The position numbers were made by a program, and so were the translations under genes. Positions 51,739-60,750 of a stretch of 64,000 bases of DNA are shown piece after piece. The notes under the pieces are model-generated. The model worked only from the letters and a program-made list of their open reading frames with translations, had not been told where the DNA came from and made no database searches. The DNA comes from Sulfuritalea sp. (GTDB lineage: Bacteria; Pseudomonadota; Gammaproteobacteria; Burkholderiales; Rhodocyclaceae). The stretch spans positions 992,001-1,056,000 of the forward strand of contig JADJVS010000014.1 in assembly GCA_016710465.1 (NCBI GenBank), given 5' to 3'. The stretch's first letter is position 1, and every line of letters starts with the position of its first letter.

Positions 51739-52284
51739 ATGGCAGTGGAAGCGTTTGCACCATTTCCGCGGATCGTGGAACACGTCAAGGAGCTTTGTAC
51801 CCAAGGCCGGACCGGAACGCTGTTCCTGGTAAGCGAGGACAATCGCATGGCATTGATGCGCTTCGAGGCCGGGGCGATCGTTACCATCGTGCATCGGAAC
51901 CGTCGCGGCCTGGAAGCCCTCGCCGCCGTATGCGAGATCAAGTCCGCCAAGTTGCGATTCGACGTGGCGTCGGTCGCGCCGATCGACACGCATGACTTGG
52001 CGACCAAGGACATTCTCGATCATCTCGAAAAGGTGGCGCGGCAGATGCCCTCACCGGCTGCTTCGCCAGATATTCCCCGTCCGGCCTCCTTCAGTCCGGA
52101 AGTGAAGCTTGCCGTTCAGAAGATCATGATGAAATATGTTGGTCCGATGGCCGAGATAGTGTGCGACGAGCACTTCTCGGTGGCGACCGACGCGCGCATG
52201 CTCGCACGGCTGCTCGCCGGCGAAATTCCCAACCCTGAACAGTCCGCCCGGTTCCTGGCCGAGATTGGCGCCGTGCTTGGATAG
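51739..52284 (+). CDS. DUF4388/PATAN-like regulatory protein
   Basis: 181 residues from ATG 51739 with a strong GGAGGAGG upstream. The N-terminal part (about 10-90; GRTGTLFLVSEDNRMALMRF then EAGAIVTIVHRNRRGLEAL) resembles DUF4388/PATAN domains found with receiver and GTPase-regulator proteins. After a Pro/Ala linker, a helical C-terminal domain (about 120-180; SPEVKLAVQKIMMKYVGPMA) follows. No enzyme motif. Its divergent neighbour is a Cache-HAMP sensor without an output domain, so a signalling link is possible but unproven. Confidence 0.6.
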   Translation: MAVEAFAPFPRIVEHVKELCTQGRTGTLFLVSEDNRMALMRFEAGAIVTIVHRNRRGLEALAAVCEIKSAKLRFDVASVAPIDTHDLATKDILDHLEKVARQMPSPAASPDIPRPASFSPEVKLAVQKIMMKYVGPMAEIVCDEHFSVATDARMLARLLAGEIPNPEQSARFLAEIGAVLG

Positions 52285-52318
52285 TTGATGGGCGGACGGC
52301 GGACGTAAAATCCGCCAT

Positions 52319-53206
52319 ATGAATGCGCGGGAACTCAAGCAGCGCCTGACCCACTACGAAAAGCTGATGCGGCTGGACAAGCCGATCGGCACGCTGCTGC
52401 TCTTGTGGCCCACCTTCTGGGCGCTGTGGCTGTCCACCGACGGCCAGCCGCACATCCTGCTGGTGTGGATATTCGCGCTGGGCACGCTGCTGATGCGCTC
52501 CGCCGGCTGTGTCATCAACGACTACGCCGACCGCGACTTCGATCCCCACGTCAAGCGCACCCGCGAGCGCCCGCTGGCGGCCGGTACCGTATCGGTGCGC
52601 GAAGCGCTGGTGCTGTTCGCCGTGCTCTGCCTGTGCGCTTTGCTGGTCGCGCTGCCGATCCTGCGCGAGGTCTGGCACCTGACCCTGGTTGCGCTCTTCC
52701 TCGCCGCGAGCTATCCCTTCACCAAGCGCTTCTTCGCGCTGCCGCAGGCTTACCTTGGCGTCGCTTTCGGCTTCGGCATCCCGATGGCCTTTGCCGCCGC
52801 CACCGGCGAGGTCGGTGCGCTGGGCTGGACGCTGCTGGTCGCCAACATCTTCTGGGCGCTGGCCTACGATACCGAGTACGCCATGGTCGATCGCGACGAC
52901 GACCTCAAGATCGGCATCCGCACTGCCGCCATCACATTCGGCCGCTTCGACGTCGTCGCCGTGATGAGCTGCTACGCGATTACCCTGGGCATCCTCGGCG
53001 CGATCGGCCGGGACCTGCAATACGGTTATGGTTATTTCGGCGGACTGGTACTGGCCGCAGCGATCGCCGCCTACCACTACACGCTGATCCGCGACCGCGA
53101 TCGTGACGGCTGCTTCAAGGCCTTCCGCCACAACAACTGGTTCGGCGCGGCGGTCTTTGCCGGCATCGTTGCCGAGCTCAACCTGCGTCCGTGGTTCGGC
53201 TGGTGA
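52319..53206 (+). CDS. ubiA: 4-hydroxybenzoate polyprenyltransferase
   Basis: 295 residues, integral membrane enzyme with about eight helices that attaches the polyprenyl chain to 4-hydroxybenzoate in ubiquinone synthesis. The two metal/diphosphate motifs are NDYADRDFDPHVKRTRERPL and DTEYAMVDRDDDLKIGIRT. MRLDKPIGTLLLLWPTFWAL is the typical opening. It precedes ubiD, the next-but-one pathway decarboxylase, by 68 bp. Confidence 0.96.
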   Translation: MNARELKQRLTHYEKLMRLDKPIGTLLLLWPTFWALWLSTDGQPHILLVWIFALGTLLMRSAGCVINDYADRDFDPHVKRTRERPLAAGTVSVREALVLFAVLCLCALLVALPILREVWHLTLVALFLAASYPFTKRFFALPQAYLGVAFGFGIPMAFAAATGEVGALGWTLLVANIFWALAYDTEYAMVDRDDDLKIGIRTAAITFGRFDVVAVMSCYAITLGILGAIGRDLQYGYGYFGGLVLAAAIAAYHYTLIRDRDRDGCFKAFRHNNWFGAAVFAGIVAELNLRPWFGW

Positions 53207-53273
53207 ATCCGGTGCCGCCGTTGCGGCGTTGCCGTGCGACGCCGGGCGCAAGGCGCAAGGTTAAACTGGCCCC

Positions 53274-54764
53274 ATGAAATATACCGATTTGCGCGATTTC
53301 GTTCGCCAGCTTGAGGCCATCGGCCAGCTCAAGCGCATCGCGGTGGAAGTCGATCCCGTACTGGAGATGACCGAGATTGCCGACCGCGTGCTGCGCGCCG
53401 GCGGCCCTGCCCTGCTGTTCGAAAAGCCCAAGGGGCACGCCATGCCGGTGCTGGCCAATCTCTTCGGCACGCCTGAGCGCGTGGCCATGGGCATCGCCAT
53501 GGGTGCCGACGCCGACGATCGCGGCGGCGACTGGAAGAGCCGCCTGCGCGGGGTCGGCGAACTGCTGGCCTACCTCAAGGAACCCGAGCCGCCCAGGGGC
53601 CTGCGCGACGCCTGGGACAAGCTGCCGGTGTTGAAGCAGGTGCTGAACATGGCGCCGAAAGTCGTCTCCTCTGCGCCATGCCAGGAAATCGTCTGGCAGG
53701 GCAAGGACGTGGATCTGGCCCGGCTGCCGATCCAGACCTGCTGGCCGGGCGACGCGGCGCCGCTGATCACCTGGGGGCTGGTGGTCACGCGCGGGCCGCA
53801 CAAGACGCGGCAGAACCTCGGCATCTATCGCCAGCAACTTCTCGGTTCGAATAAGCTGATCATGCGCTGGCTGGCGCATCGCGGCGGCGCCCTGGATTTC
53901 CGCGAGCATTGCGCCGCCAACCCCGGCAAGCCCTTCCTGGTGGCCGTCGTGATCGGCGCCGACCCGGCGACCATTCTCGGCGCGGTGACGCCGGTACCCG
54001 ACACCCTGTCCGAATACCAGTTCGCCGGCCTGCTGCGCGGTGCCAAGACCGAGGTGGTGAAATGCCTCGGCTCCGACCTGCAGGTGCCGGCATCCGCCGA
54101 GATCGTCCTCGAGGGTGTGATCAACCCCGGCGAGACGGCCCCGGAAGGTCCCTATGGCGACCACACCGGGTATTACAACGAGGTCTCGGAATTTCCGGTG
54201 TTCACCGTCGAGCGCGTAACCTTGCGCCGCGACGCCATCTACCACTCCACCTACACCGGCAAGCCGCCGGATGAGCCGGCGGTGCTTGGCCTCGCACTCA
54301 ATGAGGTTTTCGTGCCGCTGTTGCGCAAGACCTTTCCCGAGATCGTCGACTTCTACCTGCCGCCCGAGGGCTGCTCCTATCGCATGGCCGTGGTCAGCAT
54401 CAAGAAGGCCTACCCGGGCCACGCCAAGCGGATCATGTTCGGCATCTGGAGCTTCCTTCGCCAGTTCATGTACACCAAGTTCATCATCGTCACCGACGCG
54501 GATGTGGACGTGCGTTCCTGGCCCGAGGTGATCTGGGCCCTGACCACGCGGGTCGACGCCGCCCGTGATACGCTGATTGCCGAGAATACGCCCATTGATT
54601 ACCTCGATTTCGCCTCACCGGTGGCGGGGCTGGGGAGCAAAATGGGCATCGACGCGACGAACAAGTGGCCAGGCGAGACTGCGCGTGAGTGGGGCCGGCC
54701 TATCGCAATGGACATAGGGACAAAGGCGCGCGTCGACGCGCTATGGGAGCAGTTGGGCTTGTAG
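53274..54764 (+). CDS. ubiD: 4-hydroxy-3-polyprenylbenzoate decarboxylase
   Basis: 496 residues, full length. Prenylated-FMN-dependent decarboxylase of ubiquinone synthesis. MKYTDLRDFVRQLEAIGQLK is the usual start. NLGIYRQQ (Arg), FVGFLRG-like FAGLLRGAKTEVVKC, GVINPGETAPEGPYGDHTGY with the catalytic Glu-containing segment and the C-terminal TNKWPGETAREWGRPI are present. Paired with ubiA. The prFMN synthase ubiX is not in the window. Confidence 0.96.
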   Translation: MKYTDLRDFVRQLEAIGQLKRIAVEVDPVLEMTEIADRVLRAGGPALLFEKPKGHAMPVLANLFGTPERVAMGIAMGADADDRGGDWKSRLRGVGELLAYLKEPEPPRGLRDAWDKLPVLKQVLNMAPKVVSSAPCQEIVWQGKDVDLARLPIQTCWPGDAAPLITWGLVVTRGPHKTRQNLGIYRQQLLGSNKLIMRWLAHRGGALDFREHCAANPGKPFLVAVVIGADPATILGAVTPVPDTLSEYQFAGLLRGAKTEVVKCLGSDLQVPASAEIVLEGVINPGETAPEGPYGDHTGYYNEVSEFPVFTVERVTLRRDAIYHSTYTGKPPDEPAVLGLALNEVFVPLLRKTFPEIVDFYLPPEGCSYRMAVVSIKKAYPGHAKRIMFGIWSFLRQFMYTKFIIVTDADVDVRSWPEVIWALTTRVDAARDTLIAENTPIDYLDFASPVAGLGSKMGIDATNKWPGETAREWGRPIAMDIGTKARVDALWEQLGL

Positions 54765-54842
54765 CAGACAGCCGTGGATACGGCCCGCAAGCCCGGACGG
54801 GTGCTTTGCGCACCAGGAATATCAGTTGTTGGAGGAGAGACA

Positions 54843-55265
54843 ATGACCGATGTCGAGGTGATACCCGCTCGCGACGATGGCAGCCTGGACGGCCCGCGCG
54901 CCTGGTGCCACGTGATGTACGGCCTGCATGCGCTGTCGGCGATATTCGGCATACTGACTTCGGCGTGGATCGTTACCGCCTTCCTGTTCAGTTGGCCTTC
55001 GATCATCTCGGTGATCATCAATTACCTGACGCGCGACAAGGTCGCCGGCACCTGGCTGGCGACGCACTGGCGCTGGCAGATGCGCACCTTCTGGTTCGCG
55101 GCGCTCTGGCTGCTGGTGACGGGTCTGCTGTTCATCACGTTCATCGGCATTCCGTTGGCGATTCTGGTGATCGTCAGCACCGGTCTTTGGGTGCTCTATC
55201 GCGTGATTCGCGGCTGGCTGGCGCTGCGCGACCGGCGCGGCATGCCGGTGCCGGCCACGGCCTGA
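54843..55265 (+). CDS. DUF4870-like membrane protein
   Basis: 140 residues from ATG 54843 with GGAGGAGA upstream. Three hydrophobic segments (about 25-50, 75-98 and 100-120) and the motifs WIVTAFLFSWPSIISVIINY and LTRDKVAGTWLATHWRWQMR match small DUF4870-type inner-membrane proteins. Function unknown. It lies between ubiD and a YqgE-like gene, same direction. Confidence 0.75.
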   Translation: MTDVEVIPARDDGSLDGPRAWCHVMYGLHALSAIFGILTSAWIVTAFLFSWPSIISVIINYLTRDKVAGTWLATHWRWQMRTFWFAALWLLVTGLLFITFIGIPLAILVIVSTGLWVLYRVIRGWLALRDRRGMPVPATA

Positions 55266-55294
55266 GCCTCGCGGCGGCGTCGCGACGTCCGTCG

Positions 55295-55918
55295 ATGCGC
55301 CGCCGCGACATCCTCCTGATGCTGATCTGCGGGCTGGCGCCCTGCTTGGTTCGCGCGGCCGAACCGGCCGTCAGCCGATCGGTACTGCTGATCGCCAACG
55401 AGGACATGACCGATCCGCGCTTTCGCGAATCCGTGGTGCTGGTCACCCGACACGGGTCCAGCCAGTCCACGCTCGGCGTTATCGTCAATCGCGCCTTCGA
55501 TCTCAGCCTCGACCAGGTGTTTCCCGATTTTCGCCTGGCCACGCAACATCGATTGCACTACGGCGGGCCGGTATCGCAGGGCCAGATCGTGTTCCTCGTG
55601 CGCGGCACCGTTGCGCCCAAGGCGGCGATCACGCTGGCCGACAAACTGTTCATCAGCAGTGACGGCGGCAGCCTGCGGCGCCTGATCGAGGCGCCAACCC
55701 CGAGCGACCGGCTGCGCGTGTTTGACGGCTACGCCGCCTGGGCGCCGGGGCAGTTGGAGAACGAGATCGATCGCGGCGATTGGTACTTGTTGCCGGTCGA
55801 TGCCGACTTGCTGTTCAGCGAGCCGCTGGCCGAACTCTGGCGGAAGTTGCTGCGGCGGGCGACCCAGCGCATGGTTTGGCAGGCGCAGCCGGCGGTGCTC
55901 GCGCTGGCGCCCGATTAG
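55295..55918 (+). CDS. YqgE/AlgH family protein with signal peptide
   Basis: 207 residues from ATG 55295. The body (about 27-205) follows the DUF179 pattern: SVLLIANEDMTDPRFRESVV, TLGVIVNRAFDLSLDQVFPD, LHYGGPVSQGQIVFLVRG and the C-terminal RATQRMVWQ. Unlike ordinary cytoplasmic YqgE, it starts MRRRDILLMLICGLAPCLV followed by RAAEPAVS, a cleavable signal peptide. It is thus probably periplasmic or secreted. Role unknown. Confidence 0.82.
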   Translation: MRRRDILLMLICGLAPCLVRAAEPAVSRSVLLIANEDMTDPRFRESVVLVTRHGSSQSTLGVIVNRAFDLSLDQVFPDFRLATQHRLHYGGPVSQGQIVFLVRGTVAPKAAITLADKLFISSDGGSLRRLIEAPTPSDRLRVFDGYAAWAPGQLENEIDRGDWYLLPVDADLLFSEPLAELWRKLLRRATQRMVWQAQPAVLALAPD

Positions 55919-55991
55919 GCGCCAGCGACTACTCGCCGCGCCTTCCGCCCGGCATACTGCGCGCCCTACGTGTTCCCCGATTGGAAGCGCC

Positions 55992-56174
55992 ATGACCGTC
56001 TGCCCCATCGCCATTGTCGCCGGCTGCCAGAAATGTCCGGCATTCAAGATATGTCCGCTCAAGGGTGTGCTCGGCGATGCACCACCCAAGGAGGTGGCTC
56101 CCGAGACCCTGCCCAAAGCGCGCAAAGCCACCGCCGGCACGCCACGCAAGCCGGCTGCGCGCAAGGCAAAGTGA
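55992..56174 (+). CDS. Small cysteine-rich protein
   Basis: 60 residues. The first half MTVCPIAIVAGCQKCPAFKI then CPLKGVLGD has four cysteines in a C-x7-C-x2-C-x5-C order that could bind a metal or Fe-S cluster. The second half is a Lys/Ala/Pro-rich basic tail. I believe similar short proteins occur in other betaproteobacteria, but the function is unknown. Free-standing, 73 bp after the YqgE-like gene. Confidence 0.6.
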   Translation: MTVCPIAIVAGCQKCPAFKICPLKGVLGDAPPKEVAPETLPKARKATAGTPRKPAARKAK

Positions 56175-56303
56175 GCTTCTCCGCAGGCTCCCGGTGTGCG
56201 CTGCCCGGCGAGCCTGAAAGGCAGTTGGGATACGCGCCTGTCCGGCGATGTCGAGGCCGCACGGCGCTGGCTGATGCCTTGATCTTCGGCCGGGCGCCGG
56301 TGG

Positions 56304-57071
56304 TCACATGAAGCGATTGACCAGGCGCCCGACGCCCTCGATGTCGACCTCGACCGTGTCGCCATCGGCCAGCGCGCCGGCGCCGACCGAGGTGCCGCAG
56401 GCGATCACGTCACCCGGTTCCAGGGTCATGTCATGCGAAATGTTGCTGACGATTTCGGCGGGCGAAAAGAACATGTCGCTCACCGGGTAGTTCTGCAACT
56501 CGTGGCCGGCGACGATGGCGCGCACGCGCAGGCCGGCCGGTTCGAGGTCGGTGGCGATCAGCGGGCCGAAGGGGCCGAAGCTGTCGAAGCTCTTGGCGCG
56601 CGTCCAATGCACAAAGGCCGGGTCGAGGCGCATCAGGTCGCGCGCCGTGACGTCATTGACGCAGGTGTAGCCGAAGATCGCCTCCGGCGCCGTCGCGACG
56701 TCGATGCCGGAAACCTGCTTGCCGATGACGATGCCCAGTTCGGCCTCGAACACCACGGCGCCGTCGTAGCCCGGCGGGCGACGGATGGTATCGCCCTGCG
56801 CCGCGAAACAATTGCCGGCCTTGAGGAAGTACAAAGGATGGGACGGGCGCTGCAGGCCTTCCTTCGCTGCCCGTTCGTGAAAGTTGTTCCACAGGCCGAT
56901 CATCTTTCCCGGCCGGCAGGGCATGAGAACGCGTACCTCGGCGAGCGCGAAGCTCAGGCTCGTGGGGCGCGGTTCGGCGAACATGTCGCCCTGCCAGGCG
57001 GTGACCCTGTCGCCGTCGAGGGTACCGAAATATTCCTTGCCTGCCGTCGAGAAACGTAACCAATGCGCCAT
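56304..57071 (-). CDS. Fumarylacetoacetate hydrolase family protein
   Basis: 255 residues from ATG 57071. The C-terminal FAH catalytic domain shows KMIGLWNNFHERAAKEGLQR, YFLKAGNCFAAQGDTI, the metal-binding VVFEAELGIVIGKQ (two Glu), GYTCVNDVTARDLMR and DVIACGTSVGAGALADGD. Members are hydratases, decarboxylases or C-C hydrolases of aromatic breakdown or oxaloacetate handling. The substrate cannot be named from sequence. It diverges from the beta-propeller gene. Confidence 0.9.
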   Translation of the reverse strand: MAHWLRFSTAGKEYFGTLDGDRVTAWQGDMFAEPRPTSLSFALAEVRVLMPCRPGKMIGLWNNFHERAAKEGLQRPSHPLYFLKAGNCFAAQGDTIRRPPGYDGAVVFEAELGIVIGKQVSGIDVATAPEAIFGYTCVNDVTARDLMRLDPAFVHWTRAKSFDSFGPFGPLIATDLEPAGLRVRAIVAGHELQNYPVSDMFFSPAEIVSNISHDMTLEPGDVIACGTSVGAGALADGDTVEVDIEGVGRLVNRFM

Positions 57072-57216
57072 GGAGCGAGGTCGGGGGATTTTGGGGCGGC
57101 GAGTGTAGCACCGTCGCTTGACGCGGAACTTCAATCCCGAAATACTTGTCTGACAGGCGGCAGGATCACTCGCGCTGGCAAACGGCGATCCTGTTCCGCA
57201 ACCGAGGAGCGCCGTG

Positions 57217-58221
57217 ATGCCGAGACCGCCGAGCCCGCCTTTCCTGCTTCTTGCGCTGGCGTTGCTGAGCTGGAGCGGCGCCATCGGCGCCGGCGGTTCG
57301 AACTACGGCATCAAGCCCGGCGCCTTGCCCCAGATTGCCGGCCAGGTGCGTGAATGGCCGGTGCCGACGCCGAATTTCGCCCGCGACCCGGCCCCCGGGC
57401 CCGACGGCAACATCTACATCGCGGTGATGCACGGCAATCGCATCGCCCGCTTCGACACCACCACCGAAAAATTCACCGAGTGGGATCTGCCGTCCGGCGC
57501 GCGGCCGCACGGCCTCGTCGTCGATGAAGCCGGCATCGTCTGGTACACCGGCAACGGCAACGGCACGATCGGCCGGCTCGACCCGAAGAGCGGCAAGCTC
57601 GACGAATACCGCGTGCCCGGCGGCGGCGATCCGCACACCATAGTGCTCGATGCCAATGGCAAGCTGTGGTTCACCATCCAGAGCGGCCAGCGCGTCGGGC
57701 GCCTGGACCGCGCCAGCGGCAGGATCGACGAGTTCCCGATGAAGGGCAATCCCTATGGCCTGGCCATCGATCGCGAAGGCATCGTCTGGGTCTGCCGCCT
57801 CGCCGGCGACGCGCTGGGCTGGATCGATCCGGCCACGGGCAAGACCGGCGAACTGGCGACCGGCCGCGATTCGGCGCCGCGGCGCATCGCCACCGCGCCC
57901 GACGGCAGCCTGTGGATCGCCTATTACGGCAACGGCCGCCTCGCCAGGGTTGACGCCAAGGCGAAGCGGGTGGTCAAGAGCTGGCCATTGCCACAGGCCG
58001 GCGGCGAGCGCGCCTACGCGGTGACGACCGATGGCGCCGGCCGGGTCTGGATCAACGGCATCGACACGGACACCGTGTCCGTGTTTGACCCTGCCAAAGA
58101 GGAATTTCGCGTCATCGCGCTACCCTCGAAGAGCCTCGGCATTCGCAAGGCCATCATCGACGCGGCGGGCGGCTACTGGTACATGGGCAGCCACAACGGA
58201 CGGCTGGGCGTGCTGCGCTAG
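57217..58221 (+). CDS. Secreted Vgb/SMP-30-like beta-propeller protein
   Basis: 334 residues from ATG 57217, with GAGGAG 8 bases upstream; a GTG just before is possible. A signal peptide (PFLLLALALLSWSGAIGAGG) directs it to the periplasm. The rest is built of about seven propeller blades with repeats such as PDGNIYIAVMHGNRIARFDT, EAGIVWYTGNGNGTIGRLDP and TDGAGRVWINGIDTDTVSVF. It resembles virginiamycin B lyase (Vgb) and SMP-30-type proteins; enzymatic activity is unproven. Its end faces pyk. Confidence 0.85.
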   Translation: MPRPPSPPFLLLALALLSWSGAIGAGGSNYGIKPGALPQIAGQVREWPVPTPNFARDPAPGPDGNIYIAVMHGNRIARFDTTTEKFTEWDLPSGARPHGLVVDEAGIVWYTGNGNGTIGRLDPKSGKLDEYRVPGGGDPHTIVLDANGKLWFTIQSGQRVGRLDRASGRIDEFPMKGNPYGLAIDREGIVWVCRLAGDALGWIDPATGKTGELATGRDSAPRRIATAPDGSLWIAYYGNGRLARVDAKAKRVVKSWPLPQAGGERAYAVTTDGAGRVWINGIDTDTVSVFDPAKEEFRVIALPSKSLGIRKAIIDAAGGYWYMGSHNGRLGVLR

Positions 58222-58229
58222 CCCCTGCC

Positions 58230-59678
58230 TCAGACCCGCAGTATCCGCAGCATCGGCGAGTTCTGCGCCGCGTCGTCGCTGAAGCCGGCGACGAGAAGCA
58301 CGCTGTGGCCAGTGCGCGTCAGCTCGCAGCTCCTGGCGATGCGCCGACACAGGCGTTCCCAGTCGCCGTATTCCGAATCGGTGGCGGTCATCGGCACGAT
58401 GCCCCAGTTGAGCCCCAGGCGCCGGCACACAGCTTCGTCGGTGGATACCGCCACCAGCGGCGCCGTCGGCCGGTTCGACGAGATCACCCGCGCCGTGGTG
58501 CCGCTCATGGTCGGAATGATGATGCCCTGCAGCTTGAGGTCGTGCGCCAGTGTCGCCGCCGCGTTCGCCACGCCGTCGCGCTGGCTCATCTCGGCATGGG
58601 CGGCGGCGTCGACGGCGAGGAAGCCGCCCTGCTTCCACTGGTAGCCCTCGACCTCGCGCAGCACCTTGTCCATTATCTCGACGGCGCGCAGCGGATACTT
58701 GCCGCTGGCGGTTTCGGCCGAGAGCATCACCGCGTCGGCGCTGGTCAGCGCCGCGTTGGCGACATCGCCAACCTCGGCGCGGGTCGGCCGCGAATGGTCG
58801 ATCATCGACTCCAGCATCTGCGTGGCGACGATCACGGCGCGGTTGCGGCGCCGCGCCAGGTTGATCAACTCGCGCTGGATCAGCGGTACCTGCTCCGCCG
58901 GCATCTCGATGCCGAGATCGCCGCGCGCCACCATGATCGCGTCCGAGGCCTCGACGATGGCCTCGATGTTCTGCATCGCCTCCGGGGTTTCGATCTTGGC
59001 GATGATCGGCGTTGCCGCGCCGGTGCGCGCGATGAGGCGGCGCAGGCCGGCCACGTCCTTGGCCGTGCGGACGAAGGACAGCGCCAGGTAATCGACGCCA
59101 AGCCCGATGGCGAAGCGAGCGTCGGCCACGTCCTTGGGCGGCAGCGAGGAGGCCGAGACCTTCGAGTCGGGCAGGTTGATGCCCTTGTGGTCCTTCAGCA
59201 GGCCGCCGTAGATCACCTTGCAGCGGACGCGCTCGCCTTCGACGGCCAAGGCCTTGAGTTCGAGGTTGCCGTCATCGAGCAGGATGCGGTGGCCGGGTTG
59301 CACGTCACGCGCAATGGCACGGTACTGCGAGGCGATCAGGCCCGGCCCGCCCTTGTCCACCCGCGGGTCGATGACCACTTCCTCGCCCGGCACCAGTGTC
59401 AGCGGTCCCTCGGGGAACTTGCCGCAGCGGATCTTGGGGCCGCAGAGGTCGGCGAAGATGGCGATGTGCCGGCCGAGCTTTTTCGCCGCCGCGCGCACGC
59501 GGCCATATACCTCGCGGTGCGCCTCGTGCGTGCCGTGCGACATGTTGAGTCGAACCACATCGACGCCACCGCGCAGCAGATTGGTGATCATCTTCGGGTC
59601 GGAGCTGGCGGGCCCCAGGGTGGCCACGATCTTGGTGCGACGCCAGCGCAGGGCAACACGTTTCTCGAACAGGTCCAT
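58230..59678 (-). CDS. pyk: Pyruvate kinase
   Basis: 482 residues from MDLFEKRVALRWRRTKIVAT; an upstream ATG at 59711 adds 11 residues. It makes pyruvate and ATP from phosphoenolpyruvate. TKIVATLGPASSDPKMI, NMSHGTHEAHR, KIETPEAMQNIEAIVEASDA, IMVARGDLGIEMP and DAVMLSAETASGKYPLRAVE are conserved. The C-terminal regulatory domain is present (TRTGHSVLLVAGF). Monocistronic by spacing. Confidence 0.97.
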   Translation of the reverse strand: MDLFEKRVALRWRRTKIVATLGPASSDPKMITNLLRGGVDVVRLNMSHGTHEAHREVYGRVRAAAKKLGRHIAIFADLCGPKIRCGKFPEGPLTLVPGEEVVIDPRVDKGGPGLIASQYRAIARDVQPGHRILLDDGNLELKALAVEGERVRCKVIYGGLLKDHKGINLPDSKVSASSLPPKDVADARFAIGLGVDYLALSFVRTAKDVAGLRRLIARTGAATPIIAKIETPEAMQNIEAIVEASDAIMVARGDLGIEMPAEQVPLIQRELINLARRRNRAVIVATQMLESMIDHSRPTRAEVGDVANAALTSADAVMLSAETASGKYPLRAVEIMDKVLREVEGYQWKQGGFLAVDAAAHAEMSQRDGVANAAATLAHDLKLQGIIIPTMSGTTARVISSNRPTAPLVAVSTDEAVCRRLGLNWGIVPMTATDSEYGDWERLCRRIARSCELTRTGHSVLLVAGFSDDAAQNSPMLRILRV

Positions 59679-59817
59679 GGCCCACCCTTTCCGCGAGGAC
59701 AATTCGCGCAAGCATAATCCCGTTCGGCCCGACGCGGCAAAGCGCGCGTCGGCAGCCTTGCGTTGGTTCCGTCGACGACGGCAATTCGCGGTTGGAGCCG
59801 ACGGTGGCCGACGCCTT

Positions 59818-59847
59818 GCCGCCGTGTCGCCAGCGCCGACTTTCCGT
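59818..59847 (+). repeat. Dispersed repeat copy between pyk and the DsrE gene
   Basis: GCCGCCGTGTCGCCAGCGCC then GACTTTCCGTGC, in the 180-bp gap upstream of pyk and just past the 3-prime end of the DsrE gene. The rest of the gap shows no clear promoter. Confidence 0.65.
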
Positions 59848-59858
59848 GCAAACGGTGT

Positions 59859-60221
59859 CTACTCGGCGATCACCTTGTCGGCCCACTCGATGCCCGCGAC
59901 CAGCGTGGCCGGGCTGCCGATGGTGGATTTGAAGCCGGCGAGATCATCGTCGCTGATGCCGCGCGCAATGCGGCAGGCGTCGCAGACCTCGATGGCCACG
60001 CCGAGGTCGACGCAGCTTTGCCATTGCTCGGCCAGCGCCGGCCAGCCGACCGGGAACAACTGGTCGCGGATTGATTTTCTGGCCAGCACCGAGGCTTCGC
60101 CGAGCAGGAAGATGCGGATTTCGTGGCCGGCTTTCGCCAGGGCCGCGCTGTGGCCGAAGACCATCGCCGCGCGCGTGGGGTCGTCGCTGCCCCAGGAGGA
60201 CTTCATGAAAATCTTTGCCAT
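59859..60221 (-). CDS. DsrE/DsrF-like family protein
   Basis: 120 residues. Opening MAKIFMKSSWGSDDPTRAAM then VFGHSAALAKAGHEIRIFLL, and the conserved-cysteine segment GVAIEVCDACRIARGIS, are typical of small DsrE-family proteins that carry sulfane sulfur or act as cyanate/nitrate-operon accessories. It follows cynS by 62 bp in the same direction and is the last gene of the transport operon. Two cysteines (CDAC) could handle sulfur; the role in cyanate use is inferred from context only. Confidence 0.85.
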   Translation of the reverse strand: MAKIFMKSSWGSDDPTRAAMVFGHSAALAKAGHEIRIFLLGEASVLARKSIRDQLFPVGWPALAEQWQSCVDLGVAIEVCDACRIARGISDDDLAGFKSTIGSPATLVAGIEWADKVIAE

Positions 60222-60283
60222 TGCTTTTTATGCTCCCTTGCCGGACCGTCGCGCCGGAGCGAGGCCCCGGCGCGAAGCTCGTA

Positions 60284-60727
60284 TCAGTAGGTCTTGTAGG
60301 GCAGGAACTTGCCCGACATGACGATGTTGACGCGGTCGCCGTTGGGATTCGGCTCGCGCTTCATGTCCATCTTGAAGTCGATGGCGGACATGATGCCGTC
60401 GCCGAATTCCTCGTGGATCAGCTCCTTGAAGGTCGTGCCGTAGACGCTGATCAGTTCGTAGAAGCGGTAGATCAGCGGATCGGTGGGCACGGCGGTGGGC
60501 AGCGAACCCTTGTAGGGCACCACCTGCAGCAGGGCCACGGCATCCGGCGGCAGGCCGAAGATCTTGCCCAGGGTGGCCGCCTGCTTCTTGTCGAAAGTCA
60601 TCTGGCCGAGACAGCCGGCGGTCACCCATTCCTTGGCCAGGCCGATCTTCTTCGCCACGTCTTCCCACTTGAGGCCCTTCTTGATCTTGGCGGCGATGAT
60701 CATTTCGGTGACGTCGTTGCGGTTCAT
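60284..60727 (-). CDS. cynS: Cyanate hydratase (cyanase)
   Basis: 147 residues. It decomposes cyanate with bicarbonate to ammonia and CO2. The N-terminal helical domain (MIIAAKIKKGLKWEDVAKKI, KEWVTAGCLGQMTFDKKQA) precedes the catalytic domain. There IYRFYELISVYGTTFKELIH has the active-site Arg and Glu, and DGIMSAIDFKMD the Ser. Decamer in the family. It is 23 bp downstream of the ABC ATPase gene, which suggests that the transporter handles cyanate. Confidence 0.96.
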   Translation of the reverse strand: MNRNDVTEMIIAAKIKKGLKWEDVAKKIGLAKEWVTAGCLGQMTFDKKQAATLGKIFGLPPDAVALLQVVPYKGSLPTAVPTDPLIYRFYELISVYGTTFKELIHEEFGDGIMSAIDFKMDMKREPNPNGDRVNIVMSGKFLPYKTY

Positions 60728-60750
60728 TTGTTTCTCCTTTGATTGAGCGT

